Below are positions 7,501 to 16,117 of a stretch of DNA of 64,000 nt, in pieces. The notes under the pieces are model-generated. The model was not told the origin of the DNA and ran no database searches. It saw nothing but the letters and a program-made list of their open reading frames with translations. The DNA is taken from assembly GCA_019694465.1 (NCBI GenBank), contig JAIBBV010000008.1:1-64000 (forward strand), in the 5' to 3' direction. Source of the DNA: Oligoflexia bacterium (lineage in GTDB: Bacteria; Bdellovibrionota_C; UBA2361; JAFLCA01). The position numbers and the translations under genes were made by a program. Each line of letters starts with the position of its first letter. Within the stretch, counting starts at the first letter, position 1.

Positions 7501-9309
7501 ATGCCAATTGGCTACGGGGCGAACATATCAGCGGCTCGCGTCACGCGCTTAGCGAACGCGACCTCGACTGCTCTTAGCCGGAGCTACAACCAGCTCGCCA
7601 GTGGCCTGCGCATAAATTCCGCTAGTGACGACGCAGCTGGGCTGGCGGTTGCAAGTACCCTAAACCTCAAAGCCAGAGTATTTAACCGCGGACGAATGAA
7701 TATCCAAGATGGAATTTCATTCTTGAACACCGTAGATGGTGTGTATTCTAGTTCCTCAGGAATTATAGAACGCATGCGAGAGCTTGCTGAACAGTCAGCA
7801 AACGGCTCGCTTAGCTCCACTCAGCGCAACTCGCTGCAGTCGGAATTTAATAAACTACGCGAGGAATTGTATCGTTTACGCGATGATACACGCTTCAATA
7901 ATATTCAGATGCTGCGGGGGTCAGGAAACACACGTGGCACTAGTAATTTACGACAAGGATCGGGTGAAGCCTATCTTTCTAGCGATCGCAAGATTTTTAC
8001 CTATCTCTCAGGCACTACGCTTTACCAACAGAACTTGGATACTGGAGCAGTTAAACAAATTGCTACCTCTGTTGCTTCGTTCGTTGTGGATGACACAGGT
8101 TCACGGGTTGGGTACGGCGCTAACTCAAACGTATACTCGTATGACAGACTAACAGGTACTTCTACCACAGTGTTCTCGGCGATAGCGATCGACGAGTACG
8201 GGCTAGCTATTAGCGGAGATGGCTCAAAATTGGCCATTATAAGCGACACAGCCTATACAGGCGCTGGTATCAAGTACGGGGCGTCTGACGGGTTTAGTCA
8301 TCTGAGCGTTGCTGACCTAAACACCGGAACAATTACCGGAGATAATCTTACCTTTACCTATTCTCAAATTCAGTCGCTGTCGCTTTCTCATAATGGAAAT
8401 TATGTTGTTCTGGTAGCCAAGGATGGTGCTGTCGGAGAGATAGATGCCTACAGTTTCAGAACTAATGACTTAGTAAATAAGTCGTTAAACGGCGGTTGGG
8501 GTCCATCAGGCGCAAGTATCACCTCGGCTCAAATTGATAACAGTGGTGCGCTATATGTATTGTCTGATGCAAATCTTGTTGGTGAGAACCCAAATAACGT
8601 CGCCAACATTATAAAGACCACCGATGGAGCAAACTACCAGAATTTAACGAATCTAAGTACCGCGGGAGTCTCTGCATATAAATTAACTGATTTTGGCTCT
8701 TCGCTTACTTTTGCCACCAGCGAGAACCCAGCTGGGCAGAACCCGAACCCAGTGTTGCAGCTATTTAAAACTAGCGCGGGCGTGCTACGACAGCTAACGG
8801 CAACAACAACTGGTATTGGTGGAACGTTGGGGCACATTTCAGGGGATGGGTTCTCGTTGCTTCAGGAGTCTGGAGGTTACGTGCAACTTGTAGATGCTCG
8901 ACCTGAATATCAATTACAGGTCAGCACGGGGGCCGGCACAAGTGGCGTGATTAATAGTAAAGCCTTCGCGCTTGATGCTGCGGCGCAGGGTCTCTTAGAT
9001 CTTGACATTTCTAGCCAGCGCGGCGGAAGAGTGGCCTTGGACGTGTTGGCCTCAGCCACTAGTTCGCTTAGCTTGGCGCGCGCTGATATTGGTTCTGCTT
9101 TGAGTCGCCTTGGCTATGCCTATAATGTTTCAACTTCGACTCAGGATGGATATGAGTCAGCCAAGTCGCGCATTACAGATTTAGATGTAGCGCAAGGAGC
9201 TGCGCAGGCCACTAGACTTAGCATTCTTCAAAATACGCAGTCTGCCATTCTAGCGCAGGCTAGTCGGCTTGAGCCAGAAATAGCACTTTCGTTGCTGCGG
9301 AATATCTAG
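7501..9309 (+). CDS. flagellin-family protein with a predicted beta-propeller in place of the variable domain
   Basis: Residues 1 to about 150 are a canonical flagellin N-terminal D0/D1 helical region (SYNQLASGLRINSASDDAAG, RMRELAEQSANGSLS, LREELYRLRDDTRFNNI), and the last 100 residues a canonical C-terminal D1/D0 region (RADIGSALSRLGYAYN, ARDI-like SRITDLDVAQGAAQ, SILQNTQSAILAQASR). Between them lie about 340 residues that read as seven TolB/PD40-like blades (for example SGDGSKLAIISD, SHNGNYVVLVAKDG, DNSGALYVLSD, SGDGFSLLQES). It would polymerise as filament with propellers displayed on the surface. A TTG at 7465 also opens the frame; ATG 7501 is preferred because GCAGGA lies about 10 bases before it and MPIGYGANISA is a normal flagellin start. 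No other flagellar genes are in the window. Confidence 0.9.
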   Translation: MPIGYGANISAARVTRLANATSTALSRSYNQLASGLRINSASDDAAGLAVASTLNLKARVFNRGRMNIQDGISFLNTVDGVYSSSSGIIERMRELAEQSANGSLSSTQRNSLQSEFNKLREELYRLRDDTRFNNIQMLRGSGNTRGTSNLRQGSGEAYLSSDRKIFTYLSGTTLYQQNLDTGAVKQIATSVASFVVDDTGSRVGYGANSNVYSYDRLTGTSTTVFSAIAIDEYGLAISGDGSKLAIISDTAYTGAGIKYGASDGFSHLSVADLNTGTITGDNLTFTYSQIQSLSLSHNGNYVVLVAKDGAVGEIDAYSFRTNDLVNKSLNGGWGPSGASITSAQIDNSGALYVLSDANLVGENPNNVANIIKTTDGANYQNLTNLSTAGVSAYKLTDFGSSLTFATSENPAGQNPNPVLQLFKTSAGVLRQLTATTTGIGGTLGHISGDGFSLLQESGGYVQLVDARPEYQLQVSTGAGTSGVINSKAFALDAAAQGLLDLDISSQRGGRVALDVLASATSSLSLARADIGSALSRLGYAYNVSTSTQDGYESAKSRITDLDVAQGAAQATRLSILQNTQSAILAQASRLEPEIALSLLRNI

Positions 9310-9339
9310 CAATCCCATGCAAATTGCAAACCCCAGCCT

Positions 9340-9936
9340 CTAGGCCTGCACAACATCAATGTCTTCAAATTCATCTGCACGGTGGAAGTCTGGATCGTAA
9401 TTTTGAATATTGGTCCAACTTAAGTAATGTCGCTTTGTTTTTCCGAGCACGAAACACACGTTTGCACGCGAGGTCTCTTCAATTGCAAGTGGAATCGATA
9501 GATCTCGCACCGGTATTGCTATCCCAGCTTTCCAGCTTGACTGCTGAATCTCAGAAAATGTTTCTACGCCCTGGGGCATTTTGAAATTTTGTGGATCTCG
9601 CTTACGGTACTTGGAGAATACGCAACTCCACCAGGAGCCTCGCGGGCTCAGGTTAAATTCTTGATAGGCTGTGCCGCCTGAGTTGGTTAAAAAAATCTCT
9701 GCCACATCCTTGTTCCAAAGACCTTCGACAAATTGCCCTTGGGTTGTGGCGCTGTCGTACCATGGCGCCATGTCAACAATAGCCGCCAAAAATAGGCGCT
9801 CTGGATCAACTGCTACTACAAAGCGTGGGGGATTCTTCATCCGTTCACCAAACCAGTCGTAGTCTATTTGTTGGGGCGTAAAGGCGAAGACATTAGTTAA
9901 TGTTAGTGCGCTTGTTGAGCGATAAACCGGAAGCAC
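9340..9936 (-). CDS. carbohydrate-binding module family 9-like protein
   Basis: 198 residues resembling a stand-alone CBM9/DOMON-like jelly-roll domain: the central DVAEIFLTNSGGTAYQEFN and SPRGSWWSCVF, then SWKAGIAIPV, and the closing SWTNIQNYDPDFHRADEF, which matches the CBM9-type W-x-n-FH-x-x-x-F ending. Domains of this kind bind sugars, but no catalytic domain is attached and no clear signal peptide is seen (MLPVYRSTSALTLTNVFAF is only weakly hydrophobic), so location is uncertain. Convergent with the flagellin-like gene, 30 bases between stops. Confidence 0.7.
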   Translation of the reverse strand: MLPVYRSTSALTLTNVFAFTPQQIDYDWFGERMKNPPRFVVAVDPERLFLAAIVDMAPWYDSATTQGQFVEGLWNKDVAEIFLTNSGGTAYQEFNLSPRGSWWSCVFSKYRKRDPQNFKMPQGVETFSEIQQSSWKAGIAIPVRDLSIPLAIEETSRANVCFVLGKTKRHYLSWTNIQNYDPDFHRADEFEDIDVVQA

Positions 9937-10364
9937 AAAAATAACTCCCTGTGGTCAGTTGTTACTTATTCGATCAGTCTAGTCTTGCTGTTTAGAGTTT
10001 TACCCAGTTCATTCTCTGTAATCTCTGCGAGCTCTGTGGTTAATTAATAAATCTGACTAGCACTCATTCCCATTTTAGCCGCAGAGAACATAGGGTTCAC
10101 GTAGGTAGGGCATTCTATAAAGCAGGACAGGCTCTATTCTACTGATCTATTTCGATATTTCATCAGGAAAAATACGCACCAAGGGTGCTGGCAAATTTGA
10201 GCACTTAGCCTTACAATGGCAACTCTTATCTGCGTGCGAGCGTTTATAGTTGTTACGCCATCTTGGAACGCCGTGCGACGGAGCTGCTAATACCTTACAT
10301 CCTTCGCGGAATCCCTTAGGGATCCCAGTACTAAAGGCATTTACTGGCAACAGGAGTGACTTTT
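9937..10364. other. 428-base intergenic region upstream of panB
   Basis: No gene that I can support. It holds one copy of the CACAGAG-type repeat (10010-10110), and a short palindrome GGAATCCC-TTA-GGGATCCC close to 10310-10325. The panB promoter must lie here, but I see no convincing -35/-10 pair. Confidence 0.5.
10010..10110. repeat. CACAGAG-type dispersed repeat, copy 1 (upstream of panB)
   Basis: Two half-elements in opposite orientation: GCGAGCTCTGTGGTTAAT near 10028 and CCGCAGAGAACATAGGGTTC near 10079. The second copy at 11690-11763 has the same order (GAGCTCGGTGGTTAAA, then CCACAGAGAATACAGAGTTC). The copies flank panB-panD. Function unknown; noncoding. Confidence 0.5.
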
Positions 10365-11264
10365 ATGGACGGCCAATTCGCAGGTGAACGGGTAACCGTT
10401 CCACACATTCTTTGCTCAAAGACAAAGCATTCTGTTAACACTCGTAAGTTAGTCGCTCTAACCGCTTACGATTTTACTAGCGCCAAGATTTTTGATGCGG
10501 CGGGAGTCGATATTCTTCTGGTGGGAGACTCTCTTGGGTCTGTAGTGCAAGGCTTAGAAACAACTCTGCCTGTTACATTGGATGAAATGGTGTATCACTG
10601 CCGCTGCGTTTCTCGAGCTGCGCGGCGGGCCCTGGTTGTAGGGGATATGCCATTCATGTCGTACCAGTCATCACCTGAGAAAGCGGTGGAGTCAGCCGGT
10701 CGCCTTATTAAAGAGGGTGGTGTAGCTGCCGTAAAGCTAGAGGGCGGACTTCCAATGCTTAACACTATAGAGAAGATGGTTCAGGTGGACATCCCAGTCA
10801 TGGGGCACGTAGGACTTACTCCGCAATCATACCATCGGATGGGTGGTCACAAAGTGCAGGGTCGCACGCGAGCAGAAGATGGGCTTGTAGCTGGCTCCCG
10901 TGAGCGAATAATTGAAGATGCTTTGGCGGTCGAGCGAGCAGGCGCTTTCGCGGTAGTACTCGAAGGAATTCCATCTGACTTAGCAGCCGAAATTTCAAGA
11001 ATGCTTTCAATCCCCACTATTGGCATTGGAGCTGGTGCTGATTGTGATGGGCAAGTTCTGGTGAGTGCCGATATGTTAGGTATGAATCAAGACTTCAGCC
11101 CTAAATTTGTTAAACGCTATGCCAATCTGGCCGATGTCATGCATCAGGCCGTGACGACCTATGTAGATGAAGTGCGCAGTGGTGCTTTCCCTACAGCCCA
11201 GCACGCCTTCGGTGCGCGCGATGATAGCGGCGCCAGATCCAAAGTGAAATTGACTCTAGCTTAG
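10365..11264 (+). CDS. panB: 3-methyl-2-oxobutanoate hydroxymethyltransferase
   Basis: First committed step of pantothenate synthesis: methylene-THF + 2-oxoisovalerate to ketopantoate, cytosolic (beta/alpha)8 barrel. Family signatures in order: [34 protein letters not shown] with the Mg-binding Asp, [36 protein letters not shown] and [17 protein letters not shown]. About 300 residues is slightly longer than the usual 264-280 because of tails at both ends. A GTG at 10356 also opens the frame, but it overlaps the ribosome-binding site CAGGAG (10351-10356), so ATG 10365, 8 bases further, is chosen. It is followed after 3 bases by panD. Confidence 0.96.
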   Translation: MDGQFAGERVTVPHILCSKTKHSVNTRKLVALTAYDFTSAKIFDAAGVDILLVGDSLGSVVQGLETTLPVTLDEMVYHCRCVSRAARRALVVGDMPFMSYQSSPEKAVESAGRLIKEGGVAAVKLEGGLPMLNTIEKMVQVDIPVMGHVGLTPQSYHRMGGHKVQGRTRAEDGLVAGSRERIIEDALAVERAGAFAVVLEGIPSDLAAEISRMLSIPTIGIGAGADCDGQVLVSADMLGMNQDFSPKFVKRYANLADVMHQAVTTYVDEVRSGAFPTAQHAFGARDDSGARSKVKLTLA

Positions 11265-11267
11265 GGG

Positions 11268-11672
11268 ATGGCTGACATGGATGCTTATCGCAAGATGATG
11301 CGGGCCAAGATTCACCGCGCTACAGTTACACACGCAGATGTGCACTATGAAGGTAGTGTTACTATTCCTCCCGAGTTGCTTGAGGCTACGGCCATTATGC
11401 CATATGAGGCTGTATGTATATGGAATGTGACCAACGGAGCGCGTTTTGAGACCTATGCTATTGAAGGAGAGCCAGAAAGCACGCATATTTGTGTAAATGG
11501 TGCGGCGGCCCGTTTAGTGTCGCCAGGTGATATAGTAATAATCGCGTGCTTTACCTGGCTGCATCAACGGGAGCTTTCAAGCTTTAGACCACGAGTCGTT
11601 TTTGTAGACGAAAATAACCGCATTCGTGAGTCTCGTAGCGAAATTCCCGGTCCCAAGCTTGTTGCAGTTTGA
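11268..11672 (+). CDS. panD: aspartate 1-decarboxylase proenzyme
   Basis: Makes beta-alanine from L-aspartate for pantothenate synthesis. It is a pyruvoyl enzyme: the proenzyme self-cleaves at the Gly-Ser pair, seen here as Gly29-Ser30 in VHYEGSVTI. Other family positions are present: AKIHRATVTHADVHYEGS, the catalytic-site Tyr in IMPYEAVCIWNVTNGARFETYAI, NGAAARLVSPGDIVIIACF and PRVVFVDENN. Length 134 fits the usual 120-135. The Met codons at residues 4, 10 and 11 are alternative starts; residue 4 gives the cleavage serine a position closer to the family norm of 25. It is in an operon with panB, 3 bases apart. Confidence 0.95.
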   Translation: MADMDAYRKMMRAKIHRATVTHADVHYEGSVTIPPELLEATAIMPYEAVCIWNVTNGARFETYAIEGEPESTHICVNGAAARLVSPGDIVIIACFTWLHQRELSSFRPRVVFVDENNRIRESRSEIPGPKLVAV

Positions 11673-11689
11673 GCCGCGCCTTCCGTTAG

Positions 11690-11763
11690 GTATTGCTCTG
11701 AGAGCTCGGTGGTTAAATTTATTTTCATTTATTCCACAGAGAATACAGAGTTCGCAGAGGCTG
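11690..11763. repeat. CACAGAG-type dispersed repeat, copy 2 (downstream of panD)
   Basis: GAGCTCGGTGGTTAAA near 11702 and CCACAGAGAATACAGAGTTC near 11733, arranged as in the copy at 10010-10110. The two arms are partly complementary, so a loose hairpin is possible. It sits right after the panD stop and may affect transcript ends. Confidence 0.5.
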
Positions 11764-11877
11764 AATATGCTAAAAAGCAGCTAGCTGTTTTTTAGCTTCG
11801 CCCTGGCCGGAGTGTGCCCCCGTGCCGTGCGGAAGTCGAATCCCCGAATATAAGCGGCATGAGCAGGTTGGATCTCT

Positions 11878-12351
11878 GTGAAGCAGGAAGAAGAGTCTAA
11901 TATAAAAGTTATTGCGCTCAATAAGAAAGCGCGCTTCCAGTATCATATCATTGAAGCTTGCGAAGCGGGGCTTGTGCTTACGGGAGCCGAGATCAAGTCC
12001 GTGCGGCTTGGTCAAGTAACAATCACTGAAAGTTACGTTATGCCATGGAATGGCGAACTATTTTTGCACGGTGCACACATTGCTCCATACTCTCACTCTG
12101 GTGCACGCGAATATGATCCTACTCGCAAGCGTAAACTCTTATTGCATAAGCATGAAATTGAGAAGTTTACTGGGCGAGTAGAGGCGAAGGGGTTAACCAT
12201 CGTGCCGTTACGCCTGTATCTTAAAGGTGGACGCGCTAAGTTAGAAATCGCCTTGGCTAAGGGTAAGGATGCCCCGGATAAGCGAGAATCCATTAAATCT
12301 CGTGAGGGTAAACGTGAGATGGAGCGGGCTCTCAAGAGGCGTAGTAGTTAA
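11878..12351 (+). CDS. smpB: SsrA-binding protein
   Basis: Binds the tRNA-like domain of tmRNA and brings it to stalled ribosomes (trans-translation). Hallmarks: NKKARFQYHIIEACEAGLVLTGAEIKSVR, the loop EIKSVRLGQVTITESYV, the conserved PYSHSGAREYDPTRKRKLLLHKHEI, LYLKGGRAKLEIALAKGKDAPDKRESIK, and a basic C-terminal tail (REMERALKRR) that enters the decoding centre. Start is GTG at 11878; GGA about 8 bases before it is a modest ribosome-binding site. 157 residues is normal. Its RNA partner ssrA is in the same window at 32 kb. Confidence 0.96.
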   Translation: MKQEEESNIKVIALNKKARFQYHIIEACEAGLVLTGAEIKSVRLGQVTITESYVMPWNGELFLHGAHIAPYSHSGAREYDPTRKRKLLLHKHEIEKFTGRVEAKGLTIVPLRLYLKGGRAKLEIALAKGKDAPDKRESIKSREGKREMERALKRRSS

Positions 12352-12525
12352 GGCGGTTAATGCACTCAAAGTGCGCAAGCATTTTGAGGCATTCACGTTT
12401 TCGGTTGTTTTTGCCGTTTCTGCGACACCTTAGCCGCTCTTTCTTGTAGAGTAGCTTATTCTAGAATGGTATACTTCTGCCCAATAGGTAGGTGGTCGAG
12501 ATAAGCGTTTTTTCGGTAATCGAGA

Positions 12526-13758
12526 ATGACTCGACACTCTCAATCTACCAATCATGCTGGCCCCCCTGAGGCCTCGGTCTCCCCTCGCAATTCCCGAAGA
12601 CTAGGAAATACGACTACTCCACAAGAAGTTAACTCAGCAACTGAAACCACTTCTTTGCACGGCGTCTCTCTAGACGCAAAGGCTAACACAGCCTTGCTAG
12701 TAGCGATTGATAGGCTCAGGGTGCGTGGAGGGATTTGCGATGCTGATCAGTTTAAGATGGCGCGCGAATTGTGGAAGCAGCATGTCCAGCCGCATGGAAT
12801 ATCCCTCCAAGATTTCTTAGTCATGTATGAGAGGAACCTACGGGAAGTAGTTCAAGCTAGCCGCTCAGTCGCCTTTATCATAAAAGGACCGAATGACAAG
12901 GCTCACCGCATTACAATGCCAAAGCCAGAGCAGCTACCAGCAGCGGAGTGTGTAGGGGAGCTAGCGCGTTGGTGTGAATTTAGGGCCAAGCATGGGACCT
13001 CGTTGTTTGAAGGGGCAAGCTACGCTGATGAGGCCCTGAATTGGCGGGTCACACAACTACGATATTACACTGCTGCAAATTCGCGTGGAGATCAGCCCTT
13101 CAATCCGACTAGCGGTCCTGCTGGGAAATTTCAGATCGGAGGGTTGCTGCACAAATCTTTCCCTTGGAATCTGGCACGAGAGCAGGCACTTCTAAATTTT
13201 CTAGAGCTTTCATCGGTGGCGTTGGGCCGACAGACAGGCTGTTTCCTAAGAGCTGAGTTGTCTGAGGATCTGATTGCGAATTGTATCGCAGTGCTTGCCT
13301 ATTGCAGCTCCCAGACTATCGTAGGGCAAGTGCATGATGCCGCTAAATTTAAGGATGTGCGCACTAAGTTTATTCTTGAGCTTGCTCAGCAAGTCGGGGT
13401 TTGGGGCCGTGCGCTTAAGGATCCGGACCACAGAAATTTTCACTTCAAGGGTGTCGATATGCATGAGGTCGCATGCGGCGCAATGTTGGCGATTGAACGG
13501 GCCGTGCACGCTCTGAATCGGCTTGATGGGACAGCGTCAGCAGGTAGTAGAGCGCTGATCTCCGACGCCAAGCGTTGGGCGCTCCGCGACTATTCCTTCG
13601 GACAGGCTAATTTTCGCTCTGCCCTGCAAGATCCTACAGCTGATATTAGTAAACGCGCCGCTGAGCTGTATGAGTTAGCGGCATCAGCCAAGCCGGATCG
13701 GCGTGTCCCCTTAGTAGCAAAGGCGCTACATTCTTGGACTATTGGGGTAGAGTTCTAG
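12526..13758 (+). CDS. hypothetical protein (410 aa)
   Basis: I do not recognise a family. The first 60 residues are polar and probably disordered (Ser/Thr/Pro/Asn-rich). From about residue 65 the protein looks folded and mostly helical, with several Trp-rich stretches (MARELWKQHVQPHGISLQDF, ARWCEFRAKHGTS, DEALNWRVTQLRYYT, NLAREQALLNFLELSSVAL, KRWALRDYSFGQANF). No signal peptide, membrane segment or nucleotide-binding motif. It is a single gene between smpB and thrS with ordinary codon use. ATG at 12526 has only a weak upstream purine stretch (CGAGA). Confidence 0.68.
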   Translation: MTRHSQSTNHAGPPEASVSPRNSRRLGNTTTPQEVNSATETTSLHGVSLDAKANTALLVAIDRLRVRGGICDADQFKMARELWKQHVQPHGISLQDFLVMYERNLREVVQASRSVAFIIKGPNDKAHRITMPKPEQLPAAECVGELARWCEFRAKHGTSLFEGASYADEALNWRVTQLRYYTAANSRGDQPFNPTSGPAGKFQIGGLLHKSFPWNLAREQALLNFLELSSVALGRQTGCFLRAELSEDLIANCIAVLAYCSSQTIVGQVHDAAKFKDVRTKFILELAQQVGVWGRALKDPDHRNFHFKGVDMHEVACGAMLAIERAVHALNRLDGTASAGSRALISDAKRWALRDYSFGQANFRSALQDPTADISKRAAELYELAASAKPDRRVPLVAKALHSWTIGVEF

Positions 13759-13844
13759 GAGAACGTTCCACAGCGCTTTCCTAAGCCAGCACTATCCTGT
13801 GCCTCCCTTTGAATCCTGCTGCGCCTATGGCATATTATGCATAG

Positions 13845-13868
13845 CTATCGCCACTTTGGAGGTGATAG
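13845..13868 (+). promoter_or_regulatory. hairpin in the thrS leader
   Basis: CTATCGCC (13845-13852) pairs with GGTGATAG (13861-13868) with one G-T pair and an 8-base loop. It lies about 115 bases before thrS in a 224-base leader. thrS leaders are structured and autoregulated in some bacteria, but I see no T-box or anticodon-like element here. Confidence 0.25.
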
Positions 13869-13982
13869 TGCTCGAAAAATCGGCCGTATGGCTAGTAATT
13901 ATCGAGGAACGCATTTAGGGCCCCTATGAGTGGGCAGGTCCCCATTCGGATATGAGCTCATACAGTATTGGAAGATTTTCCT

Positions 13983-15797
13983 ATGGAAGTTAAAGGCGAC
14001 GAAAAGCTTTACAAGATTCGGCACTCGCTTGCACACGTACTAGCGCAGGCAGTTTTGCAAATTAGGCCAGGCGCGAAGTTGGCCTTCGGACCTCCGGTCG
14101 ACGACGGCTTCTATTATGACTTTATGTTCGATGAGCCGCTTACTCCGGACCTATTTCCAGACATTGAAAAGCGCATGCGCAAGATAATCGCCGAGCGCCA
14201 GGAATTTGTAGCCTCCAAGCTTTCTTCTCAAGAAGCAATCGCGCATCTAAAGAAACTCAACCAAAACTTTAAGGCGGAGTATTGCGAAGAACTTGCTGCA
14301 GGTGGTGAAAAAGAAATTGGCTTTTACACCAATGGGCCTTTTGAGGACATGTGTGCTGGTCCACATTTGAAGCATACTGGAGAGATTCCGCCGGACTGTT
14401 TCAAGATTGATACGCTCGCTGGAGCCTATTGGCGCGGAAGTGAAAAGAACCCTCAGCTCACCCGTATTTATGGGCTGGCTTTCAGCAACAGAAGTGAGCT
14501 CGACGCGTTTGTAAAACGACGCGAAGAAGCAAAGAAGCGCGATCACCGTCGCCTCGGTCAGGAATTAGCAATATTTACTTTCTCAGATGAGGTCGGGCAG
14601 GGGCTTCCGCTGTGGATGCCAAATGGCACCGTGATGCGTGATGAGCTCGAGAAACTCGGGAAGGAAGAAGAGCGTCGCGACGGTTATGTGCGTGTCGCTA
14701 CACCGCACCTTACCAAGGACAAGCTTTACTATCGATCTGGGCATTTGCCATTTTATAAGAGCGATATGTATTCGCCTTTGGAGATTGATGGTGAGCAGTT
14801 TTATCTGAAGCCCATGAACTGCCCACATCACCACCAAATTTATTTGGCGCAGCCACATAGTTATCGTGAGTTGCCTTTGCGCTTGGCTGAGTACGGCCAA
14901 TGCTATCGCTATGAGAATAGCGGAGCCTTGAGCGGATTGATGCGCGTAAGAGGATTCTGTCAGAACGATTCTCATATTTATTGTCGTTTTGATCAGGCGA
15001 AAGAAGAGTTTCTGAAAGTCATGCGGCTGCATGCTAGGTATTACGATTTGATGGGAATCAAAGAGTACTACATGCGTTTCTCCAAGCCTGATCTGAATAA
15101 GCTCGACAAGTACGTAAATGAACCACAGAAGTGGCTTGCTGCGATGAAGATAGTCAAAGAAGCCATGGATGAATCGGGCTATCCGTATGTAGAGGCAGAA
15201 GGAGAAGCTGCTTTCTACGGACCGAAGATCGACTTCATGATTAAGAGTGTTATCGGTGTCGAGTATGCCATCTCTACAAATCAGCTCGACTTTTTAGCGA
15301 CTGAGCGCTTTGGTCTTACCTATACCGGCGAGGATGGTAAGGATCATCCGGTGTATGTGATTCATCGCGCACCGCTCGGCTCGCATGAGCGATTTATCGC
15401 CTTTTTGATTGAGCAGTACGCGGGTTCTTTCCCAACCTGGCTCTCGCCGGTGCAGGCGATGGTTATTCCAATTGCCGACCGTCACAATGAGTATGGAAGA
15501 AAGGTTTACGAGATGCTGCGCAATGCCGATGTGCCGACGGCCTACGGCGGTGTTCGCGTTGAGATCGATGAGTCTCGTGAATCGATGCAAAAGAAGATAC
15601 GTAACGCGCAGATGCGTAAGATTCCATACATGTTAATTGCGGGCGATAACGAAGCTCGTGATGGAACAGTGTCTGTGCGCTTGCGCAGCGGTCAGGATCT
15701 TAAGGCAATTAGTCTTGAAAAGTTTATGCAGCGCATTACCCAGGAAGTTAAGCAACGTCGCGACTTGGTCAGCGAAGCGGTGCCAGCAGCTGCCTAG
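13983..15797 (+). CDS. thrS: threonine-tRNA ligase lacking the N-terminal TGS domain
   Basis: Charges tRNA-Thr. The editing domain starts almost at once (HSLAHVLAQAV with the HxxxH pair, later DMCAGPHLKHTGEI with the C-x3-H partner). The class II core follows: motif 2 region MNCPHHHQIYL, RLAEYGQCYRYENSGALSGLMRVRGF, then EAAFYGPKID, motif 3 HRAPLGSHERFIAFLIEQYAG, and an anticodon-binding domain (PTWLSPVQAMVIPIADRH). About 604 residues against the usual 640: the roughly 60-residue TGS domain is absent. An in-frame TGA at 13953 rules out a longer start. ATG 13983 is preferred over TTG 13968 because GGAAG lies 8 bases before it. The common partner infC does not follow. Confidence 0.96.
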   Translation: MEVKGDEKLYKIRHSLAHVLAQAVLQIRPGAKLAFGPPVDDGFYYDFMFDEPLTPDLFPDIEKRMRKIIAERQEFVASKLSSQEAIAHLKKLNQNFKAEYCEELAAGGEKEIGFYTNGPFEDMCAGPHLKHTGEIPPDCFKIDTLAGAYWRGSEKNPQLTRIYGLAFSNRSELDAFVKRREEAKKRDHRRLGQELAIFTFSDEVGQGLPLWMPNGTVMRDELEKLGKEEERRDGYVRVATPHLTKDKLYYRSGHLPFYKSDMYSPLEIDGEQFYLKPMNCPHHHQIYLAQPHSYRELPLRLAEYGQCYRYENSGALSGLMRVRGFCQNDSHIYCRFDQAKEEFLKVMRLHARYYDLMGIKEYYMRFSKPDLNKLDKYVNEPQKWLAAMKIVKEAMDESGYPYVEAEGEAAFYGPKIDFMIKSVIGVEYAISTNQLDFLATERFGLTYTGEDGKDHPVYVIHRAPLGSHERFIAFLIEQYAGSFPTWLSPVQAMVIPIADRHNEYGRKVYEMLRNADVPTAYGGVRVEIDESRESMQKKIRNAQMRKIPYMLIAGDNEARDGTVSVRLRSGQDLKAISLEKFMQRITQEVKQRRDLVSEAVPAAA

Positions 15798-16117
15798 GTG
15801 GCGCGTTGATAGATTCGCTTGTCTTATAGTTCCGTCTAACTCGGAAGCTTGGGCTCATGCGCGTAGCGAATGCGTATTCTGAGCCTTTGGTTAGCATGCT
15901 TGTTTCAGCTATACTACTCTTGTTTTAGGGGAGTGCTGAATAAGTTCTCTCTGCTGAAAAGTGGCTGCTGTGCTGCAGCCTTGTCGCGCGGCACAAATGG
16001 AGTCCAATTTTTGCAGCAAGAGGCGCTTCTTCAGCGCTTCCCTAGGTGTTCTTTTGGTGTCCTAAGTCCCTATCCCCACCTTATCCCCACGTAAATAAAC
16101 AATTATGGAGGCTGTAT
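15798..16117. other. 320-base intergenic region between thrS and the lipoprotein gene
   Basis: No supported gene; frames here are short and their products have no plausible composition. A tandem CTATCCCCAC/CTTATCCCCAC lies at about 16070-16091, just before the ribosome-binding site of the next gene; it could be a regulator site. Confidence 0.4.

Noticed and set aside
13759..13982. T-box or similar riboswitch in the thrS leader
   Set aside because: No T-box sequence, specifier loop or terminator/antiterminator pair can be seen; only one small hairpin.
16070..16091. Tandem TATCCCCAC words as DnaA boxes and a possible origin
   Set aside because: They match the DnaA box only in part, there are only two, and no dnaA, dnaN or A+T-rich unwinding region is near.
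15870..16094. 74-codon + strand frame upstream of the lipoprotein gene
   Set aside because: It overlaps the ribosome-binding region of the next gene, has no start signal and has an implausible Cys/Leu-rich product.
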